A stretch of 64,000 bases of DNA from JACVRW01 sp963808775 (lineage in GTDB: Bacteria > Actinomycetota > Thermoleophilia > Solirubrobacterales > Thermoleophilaceae). Both the position numbers and the translations under genes were made by a program. Where the stretch lies: assembly GCA_963808775.1 (NCBI GenBank), contig CAWEGR010000001.1, positions 1 to 64,000 of the forward strand. The letters are read 5' to 3'. Below, in pieces: positions 1 through 7,964 of this stretch. The notes under the pieces are model-generated. The model was not told the DNA's origin. It made no database searches and was given only the letters and a program-made list of their open reading frames with translations. The stretch's first letter is position 1. Each line of letters starts with the position of its first letter.

Positions 1-671
1 GTCTGTCCCGGCACCACGAACGCGATCGTCGGCACGGCCGCCGCCGAGACGATCACCGGCACCACTCAGAACGACGCGATCAGCCTGGATGCGGGCGATG
101 ACGTCTCGACGCGCTCGAGGGCGACGACTGCGCATTCATGGGCGAGGGCAACGACGAGGCGGACGGCGGCGACGGCAACGACCTGATCGTCGGCGACGTC
201 GGCAACGACAGCGTCGACGGCGGCCTCGGCAACGACCGGCTGAACGGCGGATCGGCAGGCGTCGACGACCTCACCGGCGGCGGCCGGGAACGACCGCGCC
301 CGCGGCGGCGGCGACGGACGACACGATCGCGCTCGGGCGAGGGCGATGATCGCGGCGTCGGCGACGGCGGCGACGACCGCGTCGAGCGGCGGCGCCGGCG
401 ACGACGCTCTGAGCGGCAGCTCCGGCAACGACCGCGATCGACGGCGGCGCCGGCGTGGACGTCGTGCGCGGCGCAGGCGGCGACGACACGCTGACGGGCG
501 GCGCCGGCCGCGGCGACCGCGCCTACGGCGGCGCCGGCGACGACCGGCCTGCTCCTGAACGACGGCAACGCCCGGGAGCTCGCCCTCTGCGGGCCGGGGC
601 GCGACACGGTGCGGGCGGACGAGGGCGACCGCGTCTCGCGCTCGTGCGAGGTGGTGCGGATCGCGGGCTGA
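1..671 (+). pseudogene. RTX-like calcium-binding repeat protein, 5' end outside window, frameshifted
   Basis: The translated pieces contain nonapeptide repeats of the GGxGNDxxx type, for example GEGNDEADGGDGNDLIVGD near 138-200 and GGAGDDALSGSSGND near 390-430. Such repeats form calcium-binding parallel beta-rolls in secreted RTX and hemolysin-type proteins. The C-terminal tail (stop at 669) has the pattern D-T-V-x-A-D-x-x-D-x-V-x-x-x-C-E, common at the end of such proteins in soil actinobacteria. The repeats fall in different frames, so there are at least three one-base shifts. The start lies upstream of the window. The function beyond calcium binding or surface attachment cannot be said. 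The repeat assignment is firm; whether the gene is intact in the organism is unknown. Confidence 0.6.
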
Positions 672-677
672 GTCGCC

Positions 678-1667
678 CTAGGCGACGGTCAGCAATCCGC
701 CGGCCTTCACCCCGAACTCGACCTCGGCGAAGTTCCCGATGAAGTCCCCGTCCACATGGACGGGGAAGGGGCGCTCGTCGAGCGCCTCGATCCGCATCTC
801 CGAGAGGTCGGGCAGCGGCTCGACCTGGCGGTGGCGCATGACCGTCTTCGCGCGCCCGGTGAGCAGCCGCGGGACGAGCGTGAGCAGCTCGAGCGGCGTC
901 GCGTGCTTGAGCACCCCGACGGCGAGTGAGCCCGTGTCGAGGCCGGCCGGCTCGACCACGCGGATCGGGCGCTGCCGGAAGAACGTGTAGGGGTCCGAGT
1001 TCTGCACGACGACCGTCACGCCCTCGAGCGTGCGCTCGCCGGCGCGCACGCGGACCTGGGGCGGGTTCACGAGGTACCTGCGGTTGAAGATCGAGATGAC
1101 CGGCGAAGCTGTAGTACCAGGCGCCGAAGCGCGCCTTCCTGCGCGGGTGGGAATCCACGCGCTCGACCACGCTCGCGTCGAGGCCCACGCCCGCCGAGAA
1201 GACGAATGCGCGCTCGTTCACGTGGCCGATGTCGACGCGCCGCGGCTGCCACTCGTCGGCCATCCGCAGCAGGTGCTCCGTGGCGTCGACCACGTCGTTC
1301 GGGATTCCGAGCGTGCGCGCCCAGACGTTCGTCGATCCGCCGGGCAGCGCCGTCAGCGGCGTGTCCGAGCCCGCGAGGCCGTTGGCCGCCTCGTTCACGG
1401 TGCCGTCGCCGCCGAATGCCACGACCACGTCGTAGCCCTCGCTGGCGGCCTCGCGACAGATCTGCGTCGCGTGGCCCTGCTCCTGCGTGTCGATCGCCTC
1501 GACCGCGTAGCGCGATCCAGTGCGTAGACCACGAGGTTGCGAAGCCGGTCCGACACGGTCGTGGCATACGGGTTGACGATGACGAGCATGCGCCGCTTCG
1601 GCGTGCGATCGGGGAGCAGGCTCTCCGCCAGCTCCTCGGCTCTCTCAAGGGTCGTCTCCGTGACCAT
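678..1667 (-). CDS. Diacylglycerol kinase-family lipid kinase (YegS/DagK-like), frameshifted
   Basis: Three overlapping reading-frame pieces on the minus strand join into one protein of about 325 residues. The N-terminal piece (from ATG at 1667) has the beta-strand and motif MLVIVNPYAT. The middle piece carries the nucleotide-binding GGDGTVNE motif and PGGSTNVWAR, the signatures of the DAGK catalytic domain. The C-terminal piece has the HVDGDFIGNF stretch and the final domain of the family. Family members phosphorylate a lipid hydroxyl, diacylglycerol or a related lipid, at the membrane. Frames change near 1513 and near 1090; both look like single-base errors because homology continues on each side. 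Exact lipid substrate is unknown. It stands alone, followed on the other strand by the RTX-like gene. Confidence 0.8.
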
Positions 1668-1684
1668 CCGAACCTACGCGAAGA

Positions 1685-2695
1685 TTACGCGGCGGCCTCG
1701 AACACGCTGAACCCGTCGCGGTCGACCTCGCGCGCACGGCCGTCGAGCAGCAGCAGGTCCATGTGACCGAGCACCTCGGACAGCGTGAGGTACGCCTGCG
1801 TCACCGCGATGTTGCCCCAGAGCGCCTGCGCGATCTCATACGCGGAGCGCGGGCGCTCCGAGACGAGCCCAAGCATCTTCGCCGCGCGCCGCTCGTGCAG
1901 CGCGAAACGCTCGTCGATCAGGCTGCGGTGATCCACGATCGGGTCGCCGTGGCCGGGCAGCACGAGGCCGACGTCCATCTCGCGCGTCAGCCGGAGCGAC
2001 TCGAGGTAGGTCACGAGCGAGCGCGGGCGCTCGCCGCTGCCGTCGCGCGGGCGCGTGATCAGCGGGTTCGACGAGATGTGCTTCAACAGGTGGTCCGCCG
2101 CCAGCAGCTGGCGGCGCTCGCGGTCGTGGAAGATCGTGTCGCTCGGGCTGTGCCCCGGGCGGTGATAGACGTCGAGCGTGCGGTCGCGGAGCTCGATGCT
2201 CTCGCCGTCGTGCAGCACTCGCGTGACGTCCGCGCGGGCACCCCAGGCCTGAAAGGCGCGCGAGACACTGCGCAGGGCGGTCGCCACGTCCTCGGGGATG
2301 CCGTGGCGCAGCATCATGTCGCAGGCGAAGTCGTCGTCGGCCTGGGCCTCGGCCGAGTAGTTCTCGACGTACGGGACGGCGGCGTCGATCGCCGCGACGT
2401 CGGCGTTCGAGCGCGACGCCACGAGCGATACCAGGCCGAGATGGTCGATGTGCTGGTGGGTGAGGATCACGAGGCCGATGTCCTCGAGCCCGTGCCCGAG
2501 CCCCTCGATCCCGCGCTGCAGCTCGTCCAGCGAGGTGCCCGAGTTGGGCCCGGCGTCGACGAGCGTGAGCGGCTCGTCCTCGATCAGGTAGACGTTCACG
2601 CGCCCGACCGCGAACGGTGTGGGGATGGCGAGCCGGTGGATGCCCGCCGCGGCCGCGGGAGCGTACGGGTCGGCGCTCGTCACGAGGTCCGCCAC
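1685..2695 (-). CDS. Metallo-beta-lactamase-fold hydrolase with C-terminal winged-helix region
   Basis: The 336-residue protein carries the metal-binding motif THQHIDHLG (HxHxDH) near residue 80, a second histidine in GHSPSD, an aspartate-histidine pair in LAADHLLKH, and a late histidine in LPGHGDPI. The last 90 residues, beginning near ERFALHERRAAKML, resemble the winged-helix tail of LACTB2-like / RNase-like metallo-beta-lactamase proteins. Substrate unknown; glyoxalase II-like or nuclease-like activity are the usual options. The start is GTG at 2695, and the start region overlaps the presumed promoter of the divergent Wzz-like gene at 2710. No signal peptide, so cytosolic. Confidence 0.8.
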   Translation of the reverse strand: MADLVTSADPYAPAAAAGIHRLAIPTPFAVGRVNVYLIEDEPLTLVDAGPNSGTSLDELQRGIEGLGHGLEDIGLVILTHQHIDHLGLVSLVASRSNADVAAIDAAVPYVENYSAEAQADDDFACDMMLRHGIPEDVATALRSVSRAFQAWGARADVTRVLHDGESIELRDRTLDVYHRPGHSPSDTIFHDRERRQLLAADHLLKHISSNPLITRPRDGSGERPRSLVTYLESLRLTREMDVGLVLPGHGDPIVDHRSLIDERFALHERRAAKMLGLVSERPRSAYEIAQALWGNIAVTQAYLTLSEVLGHMDLLLLDGRAREVDRDGFSVFEAAA

Positions 2696-2709
2696 TGTAC
2701 CTTCGCAGC

Positions 2710-3243
2710 GTGAGGATCATCCTCGCCTGCACGCTGTTTTTCGCCGCCTGCGGCGCCGTCTACGGCACGACGCGCGAGAGCGAGTACCGCGCGCGCTCGT
2801 ACGTCATCCAGGTGCCGACCGCCTTCGCCGGCGAGCGCGGCGTGGCGATCGCGCGCCGCGAGGGGATCCTCCGCCGCGCCGTCGCGCTGAGCGGCGTGAG
2901 CGGCCTCTCTGCGGCCTGGCTGCGCGACCACTCGGAGGTCGAGACGACCTCGCGGCTCGACCTCTCGTTTCTCGTCCGCTCGCCGTCGCGGGAGGATGCG
3001 ATGGCCCTCGCGACCGGCTACGCGAAGGCCTATCGCCGCGCCATCCCCGAGGCCACCGGCCTGCCGGTGCGCGGGAGCGGTGCGCACGACGCCGCGCGTG
3101 CCCCGGGCGTGGTCGCGTTCGGGCTCGGCGGGGCATTCGCCGGCGTGCTCGCCGGACTCGCTCTGTTCTTCATCCTGGACGGGCTCAGGCGCGGATCAGC
3201 TCGAGCACCTCGTCGCGCCTCTGGCGCATGTGCTCCTCGCTGA
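2710..3243 (+). CDS. Small Wzz-like (chain-length-determinant fold) membrane protein
   Basis: From GTG at 2710 the protein is 177 residues. A hydrophobic segment at the N-terminus (IILACTLFFAACGAVYG) is followed by an extracytoplasmic stretch resembling the first half of a Wzz / polysaccharide co-polymerase domain (SYVIQVP ... LDLSFLVRSPSREDAMALATGYAKAY). A second membrane helix follows near residue 140 (VVAFGLGGAFAGVLAGLALFF). There is no cytoplasmic kinase domain. A -10-like TACCTT ends 6 nt before the GTG, suggesting a leaderless message. The last 19 codons overlap the convergent phosphohexomutase, so the true C-terminus could be slightly different. It may belong to exopolysaccharide export, but no glycosyltransferase lies nearby, so this is inferred from fold resemblance only. 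Confidence 0.55.
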   Translation: MRIILACTLFFAACGAVYGTTRESEYRARSYVIQVPTAFAGERGVAIARREGILRRAVALSGVSGLSAAWLRDHSEVETTSRLDLSFLVRSPSREDAMALATGYAKAYRRAIPEATGLPVRGSGAHDAARAPGVVAFGLGGAFAGVLAGLALFFILDGLRRGSARAPRRASGACAPR

Positions 3244-4554
3244 CGAGCGACTCGAGGTTGAGCCGCAGGAGCGGCTCGGTGTTCGACGGGCGGACGTTGA
3301 AGTGCCAGTCGTCGTAGTCGATCGAGATCCCGTCGAGCTCGGTCAGCTCGCCGTCTGACCAGCGCGACGCGATCTCGCGCATCTTGCCGGCCTGGTCCTC
3401 GACCTCCGAGTTGATCTCGCCCGAGATGAAGTACGAGGAGCGCAGCGGCTCGAGCAGCTCGCTCAGGCGCCGGTCCTCGGCCGACAGCAGCTCGAGCACG
3501 AGCAGCGCCGGAAGCGTGCCCGAGTCGGCGCAGTAGAAGTCCCGGAAGTAGTAGTGCCCGGACACCTCGCCGCCGAAGGCCGCACCGGTGTCGCGCATGC
3601 GCGTCTTGAAGAACGCGTGGCCCACGCGATTGATCTCCGCGCTGCCGCCCGCGCGCTCGACCACGTCGCGCACGGCCCGCGAGGCGCGCACGTCGTACAG
3701 GATCGTGGCGCCGGGCTCCTTGCGCAGGACGGACTCCGCGAGCAGCGCGGTGAGGAAGTCGCCGGCCACGAACTCGCCCGTGTCGTCGATGAAGAAGCAG
3801 CGGTCGCCGTCGCCGTCCCAGGCGATGCCAAGCTCGGCGCCCGTCTCGCGCACCTTCTCGACGATGAAGCGGCGGTTCTCCTCGAGCAGCGGGTTCGGCT
3901 CGTGGTCCGGGAACTCGCCGTCGGGCTCCCAGTAGGTCGTCACCTGCTCGATCGGCAGGCCGTCGAGCAGCGGGCCGACCATCGGGCCCGCCATGCCGTT
4001 GCCGCCGTCGAGCACGACCCGGAGCGGCCGGATCGAGCCGGAATCGATCCAGCGGAGCGCGGCCGCGCGGAACTCCTCCGCCACGTCCTCATCGGCGACC
4101 TCGCCGGGTTGCTCCGCGGGCGGCGCCGGGCTCGCCGGAGGAGACGATCTCGCGCAGCTCGCCGATGCCGGAGTCGCCGCTGAGGGCGATCGCGCCGCGC
4201 TTGACGAGCTTCGCTCCCGTGTAGGCCGCCGGGTTGTGCGACGCCGTGCACATCAGCCCGCCGTCGAGCCCGCGCGAGCCGACGGTCCAGTAGAGCATCT
4301 CGGTGCCGACCATCCCGACGTCGAGGACATCCGCGCCCTCGTCGGAGATGCCGCGCACGTACTCGGCGGCCATCGACGGCGCGGAGAGGCGCATGTCGCG
4401 GCCGACGGCCACCCGCAGCTCGCCGACGGGCACGTCCTGAAGGTCGCTCAGCACGCGCGGCGAAGCCGCGCCCGATCCTGTATGCGAGCGCCTCGTCCAT
4501 CTGGTCCGGATAGATGCCGCGGACGTCGTAGGCCTTGAAGATCGTCTCGTCCAT
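3185..4554 (-). CDS. manB: Phosphomannomutase / phosphoglucomutase, frameshifted
   Basis: Alpha-D-phosphohexomutase that interconverts hexose 6- and 1-phosphates for nucleotide-sugar synthesis. Three pieces on the minus strand together give about 456 residues, the usual length. The N-terminal piece reads FKAYDVRGIYPDQ. The second has the phosphoserine loop CTASHNPAAY. The third has the metal loop AWDGDGDRCFFID, the sugar-binding GGEVSGHYYFRD, and the phosphate-binding NVRPSNTEPLLRLN. All four active-site loops are therefore present. Frames change near 4460 and 4125 by single bases, most likely sequencing errors. The sugar-binding loop does not separate mannose from glucose specificity with certainty. 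The next gene upstream on this strand is corA. Confidence 0.9.
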
Positions 4555-4578
4555 CGGAGTGGCGAGACCCTAGCGGCG

Positions 4579-5577
4579 CTAGAGCCAGCCGCGCCGCTTG
4601 AAATAGCCGACCATGCCCACCAGCAGGGCGACCATCGCCCCCACGATCGTCCAGAAGGGCGCCGAGGCGCCCTCGCCCGGCACGTGGACGTTCATGCCCC
4701 AGATGCTCGCGATCAGCGTCAGCGGGAGGATCACGACGCTGAAGGCGGTCAGCACCCGAAGCACCTCGTTGACGCGGTGGGAGAGCACGGACTCGTTCGT
4801 GACCTCGAGCGCCTCCACGACCTCCTTGAAGTTCTCGAGCATGTCCCAGATGCGCTCGGACGCGTCGACGATGTCGTCGAAGTAGACCTCGAGGTCATCC
4901 GCGAGGTAGCGCTGCTTCGTGCGCTCGAGGTCGCGCAGCACGGCGCGCTGCGGGCGGATGATCTTGCGGAAGTTGATGATCTCCTGCTTCGACGCGGAGA
5001 GGTCGCGCACGACCTCCTCGGAGCGGCCCTCGAAGATGTCCTCCTCGAGGCGCTCGAGCCGGTTGCCGATCTTGCGCAGCATCGGGAAGCAGTAGTCGAA
5101 CGAGTCGTCGACGATCTTGTAGAGCAGGTAGCCCGAGCCCTTCGAGAGCAGGGAGTCGCGCGTCTCCTGCGAGGAGCGGCAGCGCTCGAACAGGTACTCG
5201 ACCGGCGGGATCGGCGTGTTCGGAAGGGTGATCAGGAAGTCGGGCCCGATGAAGATGTCGAGCTCGGCGGCGTTGAGGCGCCCGACCGTCTTGTCGAACA
5301 CGGGGAAGTAGAGGACGATGAACAGGTACTCGTCGTACTCGTCGATCTTCGGGCGCTGGTTGCGCGAGAGGACGTCCTCGTAGTCGAGCGGGTGGAAGTC
5401 GAAGTGCTCCTCGAGCCAGGCGCGGTCGACCGTTCCGGGCCGCTCGATGTTGATCCAGCGGAGGCCACCGTGGGTGACCTCCTCGACGTTCGGCTCAGTC
5501 GCGACCGAGCCGAGCGAGGTGCCGTCGGCACGCGCGCGCGCTGAGCGCCTGAGGCGTGGCTTCGGAAGGCTCGGCAT
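4579..5577 (-). CDS. corA: CorA-family magnesium/cobalt transporter
   Basis: The 332-residue protein has a long N-terminal cytosolic domain rich in acidic and helical segments and two C-terminal membrane helices (FSVVILPLTLIASIW and FWTIVGAMVALLVGMVGYF). Between them stands the selectivity motif Gly-Met-Asn, at about residue 295 in IWGMNVHVPGEG. This is the defining signature of CorA channels, which form pentamers for Mg2+ entry. A TAGAAT box on the minus strand at 5616-5621 could be its -10 element. It is divergent from the SAM riboswitch transcript and stands alone. Confidence 0.92.
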   Translation of the reverse strand: MPSLPKPRLRRSARARADGTSLGSVATEPNVEEVTHGGLRWINIERPGTVDRAWLEEHFDFHPLDYEDVLSRNQRPKIDEYDEYLFIVLYFPVFDKTVGRLNAAELDIFIGPDFLITLPNTPIPPVEYLFERCRSSQETRDSLLSKGSGYLLYKIVDDSFDYCFPMLRKIGNRLERLEEDIFEGRSEEVVRDLSASKQEIINFRKIIRPQRAVLRDLERTKQRYLADDLEVYFDDIVDASERIWDMLENFKEVVEALEVTNESVLSHRVNEVLRVLTAFSVVILPLTLIASIWGMNVHVPGEGASAPFWTIVGAMVALLVGMVGYFKRRGWL

Positions 5578-5635
5578 AGGGTCTCAGCGGGTCCGCCGAC
5601 GGGGTCACAGAGCCCATTCTAGCCCTGTGGAGTGT

Positions 5636-5641
5636 TATCCT
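5636..5641 (+). promoter_or_regulatory. Candidate -10 box of the SAM riboswitch transcript
   Basis: TATCCT fits the actinobacterial TANNNT -10 pattern and lies 19 nt before the first paired base of the riboswitch, the expected place for transcription to begin just ahead of the aptamer. I see no good -35 hexamer. This is an inference from position. Confidence 0.4.
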
Positions 5642-5659
5642 CCCGCGGCAGACATAGCC

Positions 5660-5792
5660 GTTGCATCGAGAGGGGTGGAGGGATATGGCCCTATGAAACC
5701 CCGGCAACCGCCACTGGTGTCAGGCGCTCGCGCGCCGTGCACCGGAGGAAAGGTGCCAAGTCCATCGGACCAGCGTGTCCGGAAGATGTGAC
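5660..5792 (+). ncRNA. SAM-I (S-box) riboswitch aptamer
   Basis: The core matches the SAM-I consensus closely: GAGAGGGGTGGAGGGA, then GGCCCTATGAAACC, then CCGGCAACC, then AGGTGCCAAGTCC, then GGAAGATG. The closing helix P1 pairs GTTGCATC (5660-5667) with GATGTGAC (5785-5792) over eight base pairs with two wobbles. This class binds S-adenosylmethionine and normally shuts off methionine and sulfur-assimilation genes when SAM is plentiful. It lies directly upstream of the threonine-synthase-like gene, with an intrinsic terminator in between, so control is most likely by premature transcription termination. Confidence 0.95.
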
Positions 5793-5809
5793 AGGAGCGC
5801 TCCCGAGAG

Positions 5810-5842
5810 CCTCCGTCGTCACAGCAGCGGCGGAGGTTTTTT
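5810..5842 (+). terminator. Intrinsic terminator of the SAM riboswitch expression platform
   Basis: CCTCCGTCG (5810-5818) pairs with CGGCGGAGG (5828-5836), nine pairs with one wobble, a 9-nt loop, followed by TTTTTT. It sits 18 nt after the aptamer and 20 nt before the downstream start codon. Binding of SAM would be expected to keep P1 closed and let this hairpin form. Confidence 0.9.
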
Positions 5843-5861
5843 CATAGGGAAAGGAAACGCA

Positions 5862-7100
5862 ATGCCCGTTCAGGCGCTCCAGTGCAAGGAATGTCGACAG
5901 ACCTACCCGCTCGATGCCCGCTACGTCTGCGAGACGTGCTTCGGGCCGCTCGAGGTGGCCTACGACCTGAGCCCGCTCGACCCGGCCGAGACGAAGCGCC
6001 GCATCCAGGCAGGGCCGCAGACGATCTGGCGCTACTCGGACTTCCTGCCGTTCGAGGGGCCGCCCGCGCCCGGGCTGCCCGTCGGGCTGACTCCGCTGCA
6101 GAAGGCGCCGCGGCTCGCCGAGGCTCTCGGCCTTCGCGAGGTGTGGGTCAAGAACGACACCGCGAACCCCACCCACTCGTTCAAGGACCGCGTCGTGGCG
6201 ATCGCCGTCGCGAAGGCGCAGGAGCTCGGCTACTCGGTGGTCGCGTGCCCCTCGACCGGCAACCTCGCGAACGCCGTGGCTGCGCACTCGGCGGCCGCCG
6301 GGCTCGGCTCGTTCGTCTTCATCCCGGCGGACCTCGAGGAGCAGAAGGTGCTCGCCACCGGCGTCTACGGAACCACGCTCGTGGCCGTGAAGGGCACCTA
6401 TGACGACGTGAACCGGCTCTGCACGGAGCTGTCGGGCGAGCGCGACTGGGCCTTCGTCAACGTGAACGTGCGGCCCTACTACGCGGAGGGCTCGAAGACG
6501 GTCGCCTTCGAGATCTGCGAGCAGCTCGGCTTCGAGCTGCCCGACCGGATCGTGGCGCCGGTGGCGTCGGGCTCGCTGTTCACGAAGATCGCGCGCGGCA
6601 TCGAGGAGTGGCTCGAGGTCGGCCTCGTCGAGGGCGAGCTGCCCACGTTCAACGGCGCCCAGGCGGAGGGCTGCTCGCCCGTGGCCGAGGCGTTCGAGGC
6701 GGAGCAGGACGTCTGCCGGCCGGTGCGCTGGCCGAACACGATCGCGAAGTCGCTCGCCATCGGGAACCCGGCCGACGGGCCCTATGCGCTCGACCTCGCG
6801 CGGCGCTCGGGCGGCTCGGTGGACTCCGTGACGGACGACGAGATCCGCGCCGGCATCCGCCTGCTCGCGCAGACCACGGGCATCTTCACCGAGACCGCGG
6901 GCGGCGTGACCACCGCCACGCTCAGGAAGCTCGCGGAGCGCGGCGACATCGGCGCGGACGAGCGCGTGGTGCTCGTCATCACCGGCGACGGGCTGAAGAC
7001 GCTCGACGCCGTGCGCGGCAGCTTCGAGCGCCACGAGATCGAGCCGACGCTCGAGTCGTTCGAGGGCGCGCTCGGCGAGGCCGCACTCGGCGCCGTGTAA
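5862..7100 (+). CDS. thrC: Threonine synthase-family PLP enzyme under SAM riboswitch control (ThrC or homocysteine-forming MetM-like)
   Basis: From ATG at 5862, with AAAGGAAA just upstream, the protein is 412 residues. It begins with a zinc-ribbon-like CxxC...CxxC element (CKEC and CETC, residues 8-26). The fold-type II PLP lysine lies in THSFKDR, about residue 108. The phosphate-binding CPSTGNLANAVAA and the late ITGDGLKT are typical of threonine synthase, which acts on O-phosphohomoserine. A threonine gene would not normally answer to SAM. The riboswitch and the following CysO-like carrier suggest instead that it makes homocysteine from O-phosphohomoserine with a protein thiocarboxylate as sulfur donor. 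I recall such a ThrC-homologue/carrier pair reported in Streptomyces, but could not verify this here. Family assignment is firm; the reaction is open. Confidence 0.9.
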   Translation: MPVQALQCKECRQTYPLDARYVCETCFGPLEVAYDLSPLDPAETKRRIQAGPQTIWRYSDFLPFEGPPAPGLPVGLTPLQKAPRLAEALGLREVWVKNDTANPTHSFKDRVVAIAVAKAQELGYSVVACPSTGNLANAVAAHSAAAGLGSFVFIPADLEEQKVLATGVYGTTLVAVKGTYDDVNRLCTELSGERDWAFVNVNVRPYYAEGSKTVAFEICEQLGFELPDRIVAPVASGSLFTKIARGIEEWLEVGLVEGELPTFNGAQAEGCSPVAEAFEAEQDVCRPVRWPNTIAKSLAIGNPADGPYALDLARRSGGSVDSVTDDEIRAGIRLLAQTTGIFTETAGGVTTATLRKLAERGDIGADERVVLVITGDGLKTLDAVRGSFERHEIEPTLESFEGALGEAALGAV

Positions 7101-7114
7101 CCTGCCGGACCGCG

Positions 7115-7393
7115 ATGTCGGTAACGGTGAAGATCCCGACGCAGCTGCGCAGCGTCACAGGTGGCGACTCCGAGACGGAGGTCGAGGGCGCGACCACGGT
7201 CGGCGATGTCCTCGACGGCCTCTACGAGCGCTACGACGGGCTGCGCGAGCGGATCGCGGAGGACGGCGACCTGCGGCGCTTCGTCAACGTCTACGTGGGC
7301 GGCGAGGACATCCGCTTCATGGAAGGCCTCGAGACGACCGTCAAGGACGGCGAAGAGGTCACGATCCTGCCCGCCGTCGCCGGCGGGGCCTGA
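7115..7393 (+). CDS. CysO/MoaD/ThiS-family sulfur-carrier protein
   Basis: This 92-residue ubiquitin-like protein begins MSVTVKIPTQLRSVTGG and ends in ILPAVAGGA. It resembles the mycobacterial cysteine-synthesis carrier CysO along its whole length, including the FVNVYVGGEDIRF stretch and the -PAVAGG end. In this family the terminal Gly-Gly is adenylated and turned into a thiocarboxylate that donates sulfur. Here one alanine follows the Gly-Gly, so a protease would be needed before activation. It starts 14 nt after the upstream PLP-enzyme gene, so both should share the SAM-controlled transcript. No activating enzyme or JAMM peptidase lies in the window. Confidence 0.9.
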   Translation: MSVTVKIPTQLRSVTGGDSETEVEGATTVGDVLDGLYERYDGLRERIAEDGDLRRFVNVYVGGEDIRFMEGLETTVKDGEEVTILPAVAGGA

Positions 7394-7399
7394 GAGGGG

Positions 7400-7960
7400 C
7401 AGAGGGCGCGCGGGCAGCGGAGGCGCCCGAGGCGCCGCGCGGCGATCTTCGCGAGCTTCGTGGTGCGCCTCCCGTTCGCCGCGCTGTCGATCCGCACGTC
7501 GTTCGTGAAGGTGTGGACCCTGGCGACGATCCTCCCGAGGCGGAAGACGACGTCGCCGCAGCCCTCAGCCAGGCCTCATCCCAGGGACTTCGCGGCGAGG
7601 GCAGGAAGGGGTCCCAGCCGAGCCCGCACTTGATCTCGCTGGTCTCGATGTCCGCGGTCCCTTTGCCTGGCGCACGGTGCGGTGGTGGCCCAGCAGGGTG
7701 ACGGACGCCTCCTCGCCGTTTCTCCCGTTGGCGCCGAAGACGGGCCGCCGGGTGAGCCAGACGCAGCCCTCGAGTCGCGCGCTCCTGCGCTCCTTGACCG
7801 ACCGGCCCATGAGGGTCTTGACCTCGTCGTTCGTGACGAGCCGGCAGGCGTCCCTCAGGACCGGCCTCGTCGCCGAGTCAGCCGGTGCGCCGAGGCGGCT
7901 ACCAGGACCGCGAGTGCGCAGACGAGGCAGCGCGCCGTGCCACGCGCGCGATTGTCCCAC
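7400..7960 (-). pseudogene. Disrupted secreted protein resembling DUF3558-type lipoproteins
   Basis: Minus-strand pieces in different frames make a plausible small exported protein. A hydrophobic leader (CLVCALAVLVAAS) lies near 7900. It is followed by DACRLVTNDEVKTLMG and EGCVWLTRRPV, matching the C-x-L-v-T-x-x-E-V-x-x-L-x-G ... G-C-x-W pattern of DUF3558-like mycobacterial/actinobacterial lipoproteins. A later piece (VVFRLGRIVARVHTFTNDV, near 7490-7545) looks like its C-terminal strand and helix. At least two frame changes separate them and no clean stop is seen before 7393. Function unknown. I am moderately sure there is coding sequence here, but the boundaries are approximate. Confidence 0.4.
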
Positions 7961-7964
7961 AGGG

